From: Treponema sp.
GTDB lineage: Bacteria; Spirochaetota; Spirochaetia; Treponematales; Breznakiellaceae
Length of the DNA stretch: 37,971 nucleotides
Assembly (NCBI GenBank): GCA_031256195.1
Contig: JAIRRB010000164.1
Coordinates: 1-37,971 of the forward strand
Direction: 5' to 3'
This document shows, piece after piece, positions 1 through 8,869 of this stretch; position 1 is the stretch's first letter; the number at the start of each line of letters is the position of its first letter. The notes under the pieces were generated by a model that saw only the letters and a program-made list of their open reading frames with translations, did not search any database and was not told the DNA's origin. A program made the translations under genes and the position numbers.

Positions 1-109
<109 letters not shown>

Positions 110-116
110 AATAATG

Positions 117-347
117 CACGGCGTTAAGCCGTGTGGATGAGTAAATGCAACTGGTTCCGGCGCCGGGGTTAAAAACCTACGGTTTTTAACCGCATGGGTA
201 ACAATGACATTGATGCCGTGGTCAACGGGAGGTATATTACTGTTTTCAGTAAAGTTATAAAACACGATTGTACTCCGCATTGAGGATGCATCCCGTTAAG
301 AGAGGTATGCTGCTGTCTACACCAAAGTTATTAATCACGCTCTCTCT
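117..347. other. Cluster of inverted repeats, possible structured RNA
   Basis: This gene-free stretch contains several perfect or near-perfect inverted repeats in series. CACGGC pairs with GCCGTG at 117-133 (5-nt loop). CCGGCGCCGG at 157-166 is a palindrome. An 11-bp perfect stem lies at 167-177/181-191 with a 3-nt loop. AACGGG (224-229) can pair with CCCGTT (292-297), enclosing a TTACTG/CAGTAA hairpin with a TTTT loop (237-252) and a GCAT/ATGC hairpin (277-289). AGAGAG (299-304) can pair with CTCTCT (342-347). The nested arrangement resembles a folded RNA, but no family is recognised and the strand is unknown. Confidence 0.35.
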
Positions 348-504
348 CCGTATTTACTAACCGCACCCCTTAAAAGGGTAAGGTAGTTATCATTTGGCAT
401 TTTATTACAATCTTGCGGAGTTTGTCAAGGAAAAATTGTGCGAAAAACCGAGTTTTTGCATTTTTTTGGCCCTCAAGCCCCGGCGCGGGGGTATGGCGCT
501 GGAA

Positions 505-528
505 TATTTACCACGGAGTTGCACGGAG
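505..528. repeat. Half copy of the dispersed CACGGAG palindrome
   Basis: The bases ATTTACCACGGAGTTGCACG followed by GAG match one arm of the inverted repeats found at 18437-18553 and 19766-19850. No opposite arm is visible nearby, so this is a half or decayed copy. The rest of 530-755 shows nothing gene-like, only GC-rich low-complexity sequence. Confidence 0.55.
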
Positions 529-755
529 AAGTAACAGGGGGGATGGTACGCTTTACCGTGCCAAAATAGGCTGACAGGGGGGCGGAGGGGCGACGGTGGG
601 GGGCGCACGGCGTGGTACAAAAAAGGCGACGCCAGAGCGTCCGTCAAAAAAGGCCACGACCGTCTAGCCACCCGACGGCGCAGCCACCGCCCCCCCCCTA
701 CCGGACTTATTTCGATGGTGGGTCAAGTTGAGCGAAAAACGGGTAAGGTTTTTTC

Positions 756-784
756 TTGAACAAACAGGCATTTTTATATATACT
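756..784 (+). promoter_or_regulatory. Sigma-70 type promoter for galK
   Basis: TTGAAC (756-761) and TATACT (779-784) are separated by 17 bp. Transcription would start near 791, leaving a leader of about 20 nt before the ATG at 812, which has a weak GAAGG Shine-Dalgarno at 798-802. The promoter supports the 812 start even though the protein then has an unusual N-terminal stretch. Confidence 0.6.
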
Positions 785-811
785 GAAAAAAAAACACGAA
801 GGTTGTAAAAG

Positions 812-2098
812 ATGTTGGATATCGGTCCAATTCACCGCAGGGAATACGAAATAGATATTGGCCGAACCAGGGGGGAATCCCGGCCTGGCCGGACCCCGGC
901 AGGGGATTCCCGGAAGAAAACACCATCCAGCCGGGCTTCGGCGGGGAATTCCAGGAAACCCGCGGCAGGAAAACAGGCGGCAAAGGCCGTTGAACCGGTA
1001 ATTATAGCCCAGGCGCCCGGCAGAATTCACTTTTTGGGCGAACACGGCGATCCTTTTGCCGGATTATACCTTTCAGCGGCCATAGACCGCTGGATGAAGG
1101 TGGCGGTAAGCGCCCGAAAAGACAGTTCCCTGCGTTTTTATGCCGCCAATTTGGGCGAACGTAAACGAACAACCCTGATAAACCTCAAATACAAGCGGGA
1201 AGACCGCTGGGCAAACTATATAAAAGCGGTTATTCCTCTTTTTATTGAACTTGGTTATCCGGTGAAGGGTTTGAATTTTACCGTAAGCGGCGATATTCCC
1301 CAGCAGATTGGATTGGCGTCTTCTTCGGCCATCGAGGTTGCCGCGGCGGTCGCCCTGCGGGGGTTTTTCCGTGCGAAAATAAGCGACCGGGAACTGGTCA
1401 AGCGGCTGGCCGCGGCCCATGTGTCTTTTTTTGAGGAAAATCCCAACCTGGCGGATTACCTTATCGGGCTTTCGGCGCGGAATGACCAGCTTTTAATCGT
1501 TGATGAATCAAGCCTTTCGGTTACCAAAATCAAATCGCCTTTCTCCCGCTGTAAATTTATCCTTATGGATTCCCGCGTTCCCCGTCTGGGGGTTGATACT
1601 GAACTGGCGGCTCGCAGGGATGAACTCAAGGCGGGGCTGGAAATGCTGTCGCAGGGCCGTGAGGGGGCAAGTTTCCGGGAATTCGCCACTATGGACATTA
1701 TGGATTCCATGGGAAACCTTCCCGAAGAGATTCGCCGCAGGAGTCTGCACGTTGTCCAGGAGATTCGCCGGGTACTTGACGCAGGGGATTACCTTCAGCG
1801 CGCTGATTTACCGGGTTTTTCACGGTTGATTTTCCATTCTCATGAAAGCCTGCGGGATTTGTATGAGGTTAGCTGCCCTGAAACTGACTGGATGGTCAAA
1901 CGGGCGCAAGAGACGATTGGCGTGCTGGGAGCGCGGATGACGGGGCAGGGTTTTGGGGGCTGTACCTATACCATCATTAAAAATGAGGCGGTTAAGGGAT
2001 ACCGGGAGCGGCTTGATGATTATGAACGGATATTCGGTTTTCGGCCGGGGATTTACGAGGTAAAGATTGCGACCGGAAGCAGAATCGTACCGGAGTAG
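812..2098 (+). CDS. galK: Galactokinase (GHMP kinase)
   Basis: GHMP-family sugar kinase, most like galactokinase, which phosphorylates galactose at C1 in the Leloir pathway. All three family motifs are visible: the galactose-binding signature APGRIHFLGEHGD (from residue 68), the ATP-binding GLASSSAIEVAAA loop (from 167) and GARMTGQGFGGC (from 373). The Asp in SARNDQ is the likely catalytic base. The fold is complete at 428 aa. The first motif sits about 40 residues further in than in E. coli GalK, because an Arg/Pro/Ser/Gly-rich stretch (about residues 18-58) separates a normal-looking start (HRREYE) from the kinase core. That stretch is encoded by GC-rich inverted repeats (873-911), so it may be an inserted element. 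It is first in a run with surE, 6 nt away. Other GHMP sugar kinases are possible substrates, but the third motif is galactokinase-like. Confidence 0.85.
   Translation: MLDIGPIHRREYEIDIGRTRGESRPGRTPAGDSRKKTPSSRASAGNSRKPAAGKQAAKAVEPVIIAQAPGRIHFLGEHGDPFAGLYLSAAIDRWMKVAVSARKDSSLRFYAANLGERKRTTLINLKYKREDRWANYIKAVIPLFIELGYPVKGLNFTVSGDIPQQIGLASSSAIEVAAAVALRGFFRAKISDRELVKRLAAAHVSFFEENPNLADYLIGLSARNDQLLIVDESSLSVTKIKSPFSRCKFILMDSRVPRLGVDTELAARRDELKAGLEMLSQGREGASFREFATMDIMDSMGNLPEEIRRRSLHVVQEIRRVLDAGDYLQRADLPGFSRLIFHSHESLRDLYEVSCPETDWMVKRAQETIGVLGARMTGQGFGGCTYTIIKNEAVKGYRERLDDYERIFGFRPGIYEVKIATGSRIVPE
873..911. repeat. Inverted repeat inside the galK 5' end
   Basis: GGGAATCCC (873-881) and its reverse complement GGGATTCCC (903-911) flank a 21-nt GC-rich loop. 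A related GGGGAATTCC follows at about 945. All are inside the reading frame and encode the low-complexity basic/proline-rich segment that separates the galactokinase start from its core. Confidence 0.45.
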
Positions 2099-2104
2099 CC
2101 AGAA

Positions 2105-2881
2105 ATGAGGATTTTACTGACTAACGATGACAGTATCGCTTCCCCGGGAATCACCCTGCTTGCCGCCGCCCTGCGCGCGGCGGGCCACCGGGTGTTTGTG
2201 GTCGCCCCGGAAACTGACCGATCCGGGGTTTCCCATGCGATACAATTTTTCACCAGCCCCTGCAAACTGACCAAAATGGGAGAAGATACCTGGATTTGCG
2301 GGGGAACTCCGGCGGACTGCGTGGTAATTGCCCTTATGGGGGGGATTGAGGAACTGTGTTTAACGGATGAATCGGGAAAAAAAAAGCAACCGCCGCCCAT
2401 CGACCTGGTTATTTCCGGTATAAACCGGGGGGCAAATCTGGGAACCGATATTGTGTATTCAGGCACGGCGGCGGCGGCGCGGCAGGGGGCCTTCTTCAAA
2501 ATTCCATCTTTGGCGCTTTCCCTGATTGAAGGAGATGAATGGAACTGGGACATGGCCGCCGCTTTTGCCGTGGAGCGCCTTGACCAGATGATTTCCCGCT
2601 GGAAGCCCGATTCCTTTATCAATGTGAATATCCCCAATCAGCGGAAAAAACCTTCGGCGCTGGTTCACGCTTTTCCCTCTTTACGGTATTATAATGATAA
2701 TATAGAGGTGTACCCGGCGCCGGATGGCTGCCAGTACTGTTTTGTGAAGGCGGGGGTTATCTCCGCGGAGCCGGAGCGGGGTTCCGATTATGAAGTAACG
2801 GCGGGGAATAACGCGTCGCTGAGCGAGGTCTTTATTCATCCGCTGCTGCTGGAATCGGTTAAGGAAAGGGGAGGGGGATAA
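2105..2881 (+). CDS. surE: 5'-nucleotidase SurE
   Basis: SurE family metal-dependent nucleoside 5'-monophosphate phosphatase, 258 aa, a normal length. The N-terminus MRILLTNDDS carries the paired metal-binding aspartates. ETDRSG has the conserved Ser after the first sheet, and SGINRGANLG holds the metal-binding Asn. YSGTAAAAR is also typical. The usual Gly after NDD is Ser here. The protein is cytoplasmic. The start has a GGAG about 10 nt upstream, overlapping the galK stop. The stop TAA shares its last A with the ATG of the following TPR gene (TAATG), so the two are translationally coupled. Identification is firm; the physiological substrate is not shown by the sequence. Confidence 0.92.
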   Translation: MRILLTNDDSIASPGITLLAAALRAAGHRVFVVAPETDRSGVSHAIQFFTSPCKLTKMGEDTWICGGTPADCVVIALMGGIEELCLTDESGKKKQPPPIDLVISGINRGANLGTDIVYSGTAAAARQGAFFKIPSLALSLIEGDEWNWDMAAAFAVERLDQMISRWKPDSFINVNIPNQRKKPSALVHAFPSLRYYNDNIEVYPAPDGCQYCFVKAGVISAEPERGSDYEVTAGNNASLSEVFIHPLLLESVKERGGG

Positions 2882-3738
2882 TGGCAGGAAAACAGCCGAA
2901 TCGGAGCGATACTCCAGGTGAAAAGCCCGTTATAAACGAAGAGTTTGAATCATATTCACCCACCAAGACCTGGAAATGGGATTTTCCGGATGCATTACGG
3001 CGGCAAGCAAAAGAACCGGGGCCGGTAAAGGCAAAAAAAACCGAAGAAGATGTTTCGTCCGGCAACAGGCTGAAAAAAGGGATGCGCCTGTACCGGATAA
3101 AACGGTGGGAAAGCGCGCTGGAAGAATTTCTTCTGGTTGAAACGGAACATTTTAACCACGAAGAACGGGCGGAACTTGCCTATCATTTGGGCCTCTGCTA
3201 TACCAAGCTGGAACGTTTTGACGAAGCCCTGCTGTATTTTGAACAGGTACTCACCATCAGCAACAGTCCGCTGTGGACTTACCAATGCCGCCTGATCCTT
3301 GCCTACATTTACATTATAACCGGACGCACCGCGCTGGCGGAAAACGAACTGAGCCGCCTTCAGGACGGCGGTCTTGAATCGGCGATGCTGTACAATACAT
3401 TGGCCTATGCCGAATATATTCAAAAACATTATCCGGGCGCGATAGAGTTATACGAAAAGGCGCTGGATATTGAAAAAGACAATACTACCGCCCTGAACAG
3501 CATGGGCTATATTCTTGCCGATACGGGAATGGATACCGTCAGGGGTATGCGGCTCTGCCGCAAGGCCGTGGAAAAAAATCCCCGCAACGCGGCCTACCTC
3601 GATTCTCTGGGCTGGGCTTCTTACCGCTGCGGAAAACTGACCGAGGCCCGTAACTGGCTGCGCCGCGCGCTGGAAATCGCCCCGCAGGAGCAGGAAATTA
3701 AAGAGCATCTCAGGATAGTAAGCGAGGAAGCGGTATGA
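2881..3738 (+). CDS. TPR-repeat protein
   Basis: A 285-aa soluble protein built mainly of tetratricopeptide repeats. After a charged, probably disordered N-terminus (residues 1-60), helical repeats run from about 62 to the end. The clearest are those containing ERFDEALLYFEQVL, KHYPGAIELYEKALDI and GKLTEARNWLRRALEIAP. There is no signal peptide or membrane segment, so a cytoplasmic scaffold or adaptor role is likely; no enzymatic motif is seen. It starts within the surE stop codon (TAATG), and its own stop overlaps the next start (ATGA at 3735-3738). The chain surE-TPR-exported propeller protein is therefore one translationally coupled unit. The partner is unknown; the adjacent exported protein also begins with a TPR pair. 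Confidence 0.85.
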   Translation: MAGKQPNRSDTPGEKPVINEEFESYSPTKTWKWDFPDALRRQAKEPGPVKAKKTEEDVSSGNRLKKGMRLYRIKRWESALEEFLLVETEHFNHEERAELAYHLGLCYTKLERFDEALLYFEQVLTISNSPLWTYQCRLILAYIYIITGRTALAENELSRLQDGGLESAMLYNTLAYAEYIQKHYPGAIELYEKALDIEKDNTTALNSMGYILADTGMDTVRGMRLCRKAVEKNPRNAAYLDSLGWASYRCGKLTEARNWLRRALEIAPQEQEIKEHLRIVSEEAV

Positions 3739-5804
3739 GAAAACATATCTTTGTTGTCCTGCTCTCATTCTGCACGGCGTACCATGCCGCGGCGCAGAGC
3801 GCTTATATCACCGGCGGCGGGGATGTTAATGCCATGAATGCCGCCGAAGAATTCCGCATTGGCATTCATGCGTTCAACCGTTATTCGTTTAACGAGGCGA
3901 TTCTGTCCTTTGAGCGCGCCCTTTCTTTCAGGCCGGGCGAAGCGGTTATAATGGACTGGCTGGGCAAATCCTATTACCGGTCCGGTTTTGAAAGCACCGC
4001 CCTGCGCCAGTGGAGGGCCGCTGTTGACGCTTACGGTAAAAATACCGGGGCGGGAATGGTCATCAACAACCGCATCGAAACGGTAGCCAACCGCCGTATG
4101 CTCTTTCCCATTGCCGATGACAATGTGCGTTATCTTGAATCAGGCCGCTACCCTGGCCGCTACGAGGAAAATATACTGTACCGTCAGCCGACGGCGATTT
4201 TGCCCCACAGCGACGGCTCCTCATGGGTGGTCGCCTACGGCAGTAATGAAATTGTCAGGATTGATGTCAACGGCGTTATTAAAGACCGCAAGCGCGGGCC
4301 GCTCAACGGCTTTGACCGGCCCTATGATCTGGTGAGGGGAGCCGGGGGGCGGATGTACATCTCCGAGTACCGGGGCGGCAGGGTCAGCATACTCAGTCCG
4401 CAGGGCGACTGGCTGGGCTATATCGGCTCAAAGGGCCTGGGACAGGGGATGTTTGTCGGCCCGCAAAATATGGCGGTTGACGAAGACGGCTACCTGTATG
4501 TGGTTGACTACGGCAATCAGCGCATTTCAAAATTTGATCCGGACGGGGTATTTGTCCTGTCTTTTGGATTCAAAAGCGCCGTTTTTCCCGGCTTTAATTC
4601 ACCGACCGGCATAGCGGCAAAAAAAGGCCGCATCTTCGCTGCCGACTCTATAGCCAAGTGTATTTATGTGTTTGACCCCAACGGCAATTATCTGGGCATA
4701 CTGACCGGCGGCCTTTTCGGGCCGGAAAGCCTTCGTTTCCTGTCCGATGGCAGACTCCTCGCGGCGGATACCAACCGCGTCCTGTTGATTGATACCGACT
4801 CCGCCATTGTCCGCGAATTGGGCGTTGCCGGAAATCCCCGAACCCGCATAGTCGGCGCCGACATGGATTCCAACGGCAGCCTGCTGACGGCGAATTTTGC
4901 CACCGGAGAAGTTTCGGTATTGACCCGTTTTGACGATCTTGCCTCCGGCCTTTTCGTGCAGGTTGAGCGGGTGTATGCCGACCGGTTTCCCCAGGTGACG
5001 CTGGAAGTCCGGGTTGAAGACCGCCTGCGCCGCCCCATTGTGGGCCTTGAAGGACTGAATTTTCTTATCAGCGAAGGAGGGCGCACGGTAGGCGAACAGA
5101 ATTTTTTGCTTCCGGCCTATCGTATCAATCGCGCCGATGTTTCCGTACTGTTTGAACGTTCCGCGCTAACCACGGGCCTGCGGGATGATTTTGCCGCGGC
5201 GTTACGCGACATTAACAACGCCCTGGGGACGCGGGGGCAGATTCTCTCGGTTATTTCGGCAGGGGAACAGCCCCAGCGGGAAGGGCATGAAAATGCCCTG
5301 GAAGCCGCCGCGCGGGGAAACTCGGTCAGGTACAGCAGCCGCTGGCGTTTTGATTTGGGCCTGCGCCTTGCCGCCACAGACCTGCTGCCCGGCGAAAAAA
5401 GGCGTTCGGTGGTGTATGTCGGGTCGGGCAATCCGGGGGCTTTGGCCTTTGAGCAGTACAGTCTTTCCGAAATGGCGGCCTATCTTGCCAATAACGGCAT
5501 TGTATTTAACGCGGTTCTGGTGGGCGGCGGCGCCAATGGCGACGCCGATGGCGGCCAGCCTTCCGAGGAGATACGCTATTTGTGCCGGGAAACCGGCGGT
5601 AAGGCCCTTCCCCTGTACCGCCCTGAAGGGATAAAAGAAGTGATAGAAAGCATTGCTTTTGTCCCCAACGGCCTGTATTTTTTAAATTACCAGTCATCGC
5701 TTCCTACCGATTTTGGCAGGGCATGGCTTCCCGTAGAGGTGGAAGTGTACCTTATGGAACGTTCAGGACGGGATACCAGCGGTTACTTCCCCCCTCTGGA
5801 ATAA
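3735..5804 (+). CDS. Exported TPR / NHL beta-propeller / VWA-like protein
   Basis: A 689-aa protein with a signal peptide (MRKHIFVVLLSFCTAYHAAA, cleavage probably before QSAY), so periplasmic or outer-membrane facing. Three regions follow: a TPR pair at about 35-95 (NEAILSFERALSFRPGE), NHL/SMP-30-like propeller blades at about 140-400 (VDEDGYLYVVDYGNQRISKF is a typical blade), and a C-terminal region at about 430-680 that resembles a von Willebrand A domain in layout (SVLFERS strand, a late VVYVGSG strand). A classical DxSxS metal site is not obvious. It overlaps the upstream TPR gene by 4 nt. Combining protein-interaction modules without an enzyme suggests an envelope scaffold or sensor. Specific function is unknown. 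VWA assignment is by fold-like pattern only. Confidence 0.75.
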   Translation: MRKHIFVVLLSFCTAYHAAAQSAYITGGGDVNAMNAAEEFRIGIHAFNRYSFNEAILSFERALSFRPGEAVIMDWLGKSYYRSGFESTALRQWRAAVDAYGKNTGAGMVINNRIETVANRRMLFPIADDNVRYLESGRYPGRYEENILYRQPTAILPHSDGSSWVVAYGSNEIVRIDVNGVIKDRKRGPLNGFDRPYDLVRGAGGRMYISEYRGGRVSILSPQGDWLGYIGSKGLGQGMFVGPQNMAVDEDGYLYVVDYGNQRISKFDPDGVFVLSFGFKSAVFPGFNSPTGIAAKKGRIFAADSIAKCIYVFDPNGNYLGILTGGLFGPESLRFLSDGRLLAADTNRVLLIDTDSAIVRELGVAGNPRTRIVGADMDSNGSLLTANFATGEVSVLTRFDDLASGLFVQVERVYADRFPQVTLEVRVEDRLRRPIVGLEGLNFLISEGGRTVGEQNFLLPAYRINRADVSVLFERSALTTGLRDDFAAALRDINNALGTRGQILSVISAGEQPQREGHENALEAAARGNSVRYSSRWRFDLGLRLAATDLLPGEKRRSVVYVGSGNPGALAFEQYSLSEMAAYLANNGIVFNAVLVGGGANGDADGGQPSEEIRYLCRETGGKALPLYRPEGIKEVIESIAFVPNGLYFLNYQSSLPTDFGRAWLPVEVEVYLMERSGRDTSGYFPPLE

Positions 5805-5842
5805 TGGATTTTTTCTCTTATAATTAAAGAAAGAGGTTTTTA

Positions 5843-8473
5843 ATGTTTAAAGGCGATCTGACACCGCGCGTACAGCGGATTCTCTCGGTAGAAGCCCAGG
5901 AAGAGGCCCGCCGTTTTAATTCCGACCAACTCCTGCCGGAACATATTATTATTGCCATGCTCAGGGAAGGGGCGGGTATAGCCTGCAAGGCTTTGTTGTT
6001 CCTCAGGATTGATATTGCCGAATTCAGGCGTTCTCTGGAAAATGCCATTCCCCGCATACCGGGAATCCTCATTCACGGCGACGTACCCCCCTCCCGGCGT
6101 ACCAAATCAATGGTTGACCTTGCCGCCGGGGAGGCCAGAGCTATGGGCAGCGACTTTTTGGGGACGGAACACCTGTTGTTTGCCGCCATGCGGGAGCAGG
6201 ATTCCAGCGTTCAGTCCTATTTAAGCCAAAAAGCGGTTGATGTTGATATGCTGCGGGTAGTGGTGCAGACAACCTTTAACCGGCCGTCTCCCTCCCGCAG
6301 TGACCGGCCCTTTGTCGCAGCCAACGGCTGTCCTTCATATTTTATCCACCGGGAACGCCCGGGCCGCTATGCGGAGCAGTATACCGTCGTGGGCGCGGAC
6401 AGGCCGCCGCGGGTCAGACCTGCCACCTATCCCGTCCTTACCCCTACACTGGACAATTTTTCCCGCGATTTGAGCGCCCTGGCGCGGGCAGGTAAACTGG
6501 ACCCGGTTATTGGCAGGGAAGACGAAATGAACCGCATCGTGCGGATTCTTGCCCGGCGAACCAAAAACAACCCCATACTGGTAGGCGAACCGGGGGTTGG
6601 TAAAACGGCCATTGTCGAGGGCCTTGCCCAACTGCTGATTTCGGAGAAAGCCCCGGAAGCCCTTTCCGGCAAGCGAATCCTTTCCCTTGACATGGGGGCC
6701 ATTGTGGCGGGAACCAAGTACCGGGGTGAATTTGAGGAACGGCTCAAAAAAATCACGAGGGAAATAACCCAGTCGGGAAGCATCATCCTGTTCATTGACG
6801 AGATACATTCGATCATTGGGGCGGGCGGCGCGGAAGGAACCATTGACGCTTCCAATATGCTCAAACCGGGCCTGTCCCGCGGCGACATTCAGTGCATCGG
6901 CGCGACCACACTTGCCGAATACCGCAAACATTTTGAAAAGGATGCGGCGCTTGAACGGCGTTTTCAGGCCGTATTGGTTGAAGAACCGGACATGGATGAA
7001 ACTCTGCAAATACTCAGAGGTATCCGCAAAAAATATGAGGATCATCATAAAGTATGCTATACCGAGGCCGCGGTAGAACTTGCGGCAAAACTGGCCAAGC
7101 GTTTTATCACCGGACGTTTTATGCCGGACAAGGCCATTGACATTATGGACGAAGCGGGCGCCATGCGGAAACTGGAGAATAACCGGGAACCGCCGGAAAT
7201 TGCCGGCATCGAAGCGGAAATACACAACCTTATAGAAGAAAAAGGCGTACTGGTAACCGCTCAGGATTACGAACACGCCGCGGTAGTCCGGGACAAGGTG
7301 CGGGAACTCAAGTCGCGGCTGGAAGACGCCCGCGTTGCCTGGGAACGGGCGTATAACAAGGAACATCTCAGGGTTGATGAAGATGATATTCGCCGCGTGG
7401 TTTCACAGGCGACCGGCATTCCCCTCATGCACCTTGAGGAGCATGAATCAAAACGTATGCTCATGATGGAAGCGGAACTGCACAAACGGGTAATCGGCCA
7501 GGATGACGCGGTACAGCGTATTGCGTCGGCCATACGCCGTTCCCGCGCCGGGGTTTCATCCCCTCGCCGTCCCATGGGCTCGTTTATTTTTCTGGGGCCA
7601 ACCGGCGTCGGAAAAACCCTCCTTGCCAAACGGCTCGCGGAATGTCTTTTCGGCAGCGAAGAAAGCCTGGTGCGAATCGACATGTCCGACTTTATGGAAA
7701 AACACAATGCCTCGCGCCTGGTGGGAGCGCCGCCGGGCTATGTCGGCTATGAAGAAGGCGGCATATTAACCGAAAAAATCCGCCGCAACCCCTACCGGGT
7801 CATATTGTTTGATGAAATTGAAAAAGCCCACCGCGATGTTTTCAACCTGTTCCTGCAAGTGATGGAAGAAGGCGAATTACGCGACAATCTGGGCCATACG
7901 GTCAGTTTCCGCAACACGGTTATCATAATGACCAGCAATGCCGGCGTGCGGGAAATTTCCCGCGACTCCCGGCTGGGCTTTGCCTCCGGTTCCGGCCAGA
8001 TGAGCATGGAAGAAATTGAATCTCAGGCAATGTCGGAACTTAAGCGGCTGTTCAATCCCGAATTCCTCAATCGTGTTGATGATGTGGTCGTTTTCCATCC
8101 CCTCAGCATGGAACAGATAGAGGCGATTTTTGACATTGAGTTACATGAACTTTCCGTCCGCCTGGCGGAGCAGGATTACCGCATACGCATTCTGCCCTCC
8201 GCCCGCCGCTTCCTGATTGAAAAAGGCTGGGACCCCAAATTCGGCGGACGCCCCCTGCGCCGTACCATTCAGAGAGAACTGGAAGACCCCCTGGCGCAGA
8301 TGTTATTGCTGCGCGACTGGCCTGCCGGTACGGTCTTTAACGCCGGCATTGGCCGGGGAAGCCGCGAAGGGAAAATAAAACTCATCGGCAAAACGCCGTT
8401 TGTGGAAAGCGATACTGATAACGATAATGATGAAGCGCTGATTTGCGAAGAACAGTTAACGCTGAGTAATTAA
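5843..8473 (+). CDS. clpC: ClpC-type AAA+ unfoldase
   Basis: Hsp100/Clp ATPase that unfolds proteins for the ClpP protease. Domain order of the 876 residues: two Clp-N repeats (about 1-150), a linker, AAA+ domain 1 with Walker A GEPGVGKT (from residue 248) and Walker B IILFIDE, a UVR-type helical segment between the ATPases (about 450-490, DYEHAAVVRDKVRELKSRL) that marks ClpC rather than ClpA or ClpB, AAA+ domain 2 with GPTGVGKT (585-592) and VILFDE, and the C-terminal D2-small domain. It is slightly longer than usual ClpC because of the linker near 150-205 and an acidic tail rich in Asp/Asn. The ATG has AGAGG 8 nt upstream. A TATAAT at 5819-5824 could be a -10 box, but a good -35 is missing. 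No clpP or mcsAB is in the window. Confidence 0.92.
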   Translation: MFKGDLTPRVQRILSVEAQEEARRFNSDQLLPEHIIIAMLREGAGIACKALLFLRIDIAEFRRSLENAIPRIPGILIHGDVPPSRRTKSMVDLAAGEARAMGSDFLGTEHLLFAAMREQDSSVQSYLSQKAVDVDMLRVVVQTTFNRPSPSRSDRPFVAANGCPSYFIHRERPGRYAEQYTVVGADRPPRVRPATYPVLTPTLDNFSRDLSALARAGKLDPVIGREDEMNRIVRILARRTKNNPILVGEPGVGKTAIVEGLAQLLISEKAPEALSGKRILSLDMGAIVAGTKYRGEFEERLKKITREITQSGSIILFIDEIHSIIGAGGAEGTIDASNMLKPGLSRGDIQCIGATTLAEYRKHFEKDAALERRFQAVLVEEPDMDETLQILRGIRKKYEDHHKVCYTEAAVELAAKLAKRFITGRFMPDKAIDIMDEAGAMRKLENNREPPEIAGIEAEIHNLIEEKGVLVTAQDYEHAAVVRDKVRELKSRLEDARVAWERAYNKEHLRVDEDDIRRVVSQATGIPLMHLEEHESKRMLMMEAELHKRVIGQDDAVQRIASAIRRSRAGVSSPRRPMGSFIFLGPTGVGKTLLAKRLAECLFGSEESLVRIDMSDFMEKHNASRLVGAPPGYVGYEEGGILTEKIRRNPYRVILFDEIEKAHRDVFNLFLQVMEEGELRDNLGHTVSFRNTVIIMTSNAGVREISRDSRLGFASGSGQMSMEEIESQAMSELKRLFNPEFLNRVDDVVVFHPLSMEQIEAIFDIELHELSVRLAEQDYRIRILPSARRFLIEKGWDPKFGGRPLRRTIQRELEDPLAQMLLLRDWPAGTVFNAGIGRGSREGKIKLIGKTPFVESDTDNDNDEALICEEQLTLSN

Positions 8474-8539
8474 CAGTTAGAAAGTACCACCCATCGCCAC
8501 AGAAGCCCTTGAAAGTATCTCCGGGTATTCTGTTTTTCC

Positions 8540-8869
8540 CTAAGCGTGAAGCTTACCAAGGATTTCCGGATTATTGGCTGCAAGCTTAAGTACATCGGCC
8601 ATGATTCCGGAATAGCCGCGCCCCAGGGATTTATATTTTTCCAAAACTTCCGGCTGGATGCGGATCGTTACCGCTTGCCGCCGTTTTTGCCGGTTCATCT
8701 CTGCTCGTTGCATAGCAAATTCTTTTAATGCCTCCGGCGTGGATTTGGGGCAGTCATCGGTGTATACAATCGGATGCTTTGCGGCTTCCCTTAATTCCGC
8801 CCGTATCCGTTTCATTTCATCTCTGGAGGGCTTTTGTCCAACCTCTACCGTCGACTTGATAATACCCAT
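8540..8869 (-). CDS. brnA: BrnA-type antitoxin
   Basis: A 109-aa antitoxin partner of the BrnT-like toxin encoded just upstream. The C-terminal half contains a ribbon-helix-helix type DNA-binding segment (QAVTIRIQPEVLEKYKSLG, then a helix GYSGIMADVLKLAA), as expected for BrnA, which neutralises BrnT and represses its own operon. The start chosen is the ATG at 8867-8869, preceded by a good AGGAGAAG Shine-Dalgarno; the reading frame continues upstream to 8950 but only overlaps the toxin. The gene overlaps the toxin 3' end by 53 nt, giving toxin-first order typical of BrnTA. A likely operator is the 17-bp palindrome at 9145-9161. Confidence 0.8.
   Translation of the reverse strand: MGIIKSTVEVGQKPSRDEMKRIRAELREAAKHPIVYTDDCPKSTPEALKEFAMQRAEMNRQKRRQAVTIRIQPEVLEKYKSLGRGYSGIMADVLKLAANNPEILGKLHA

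Noticed and set aside
405-671. An 88-codon minus-strand open frame in the first intergenic region
   Set aside because: Low-complexity Pro/Arg-rich product, no Shine-Dalgarno, and it runs through the half palindrome copy.
6335-7366. A 343-codon minus-strand open frame
   Set aside because: It lies wholly antisense to the clpC AAA+ coding region and has no domain features.
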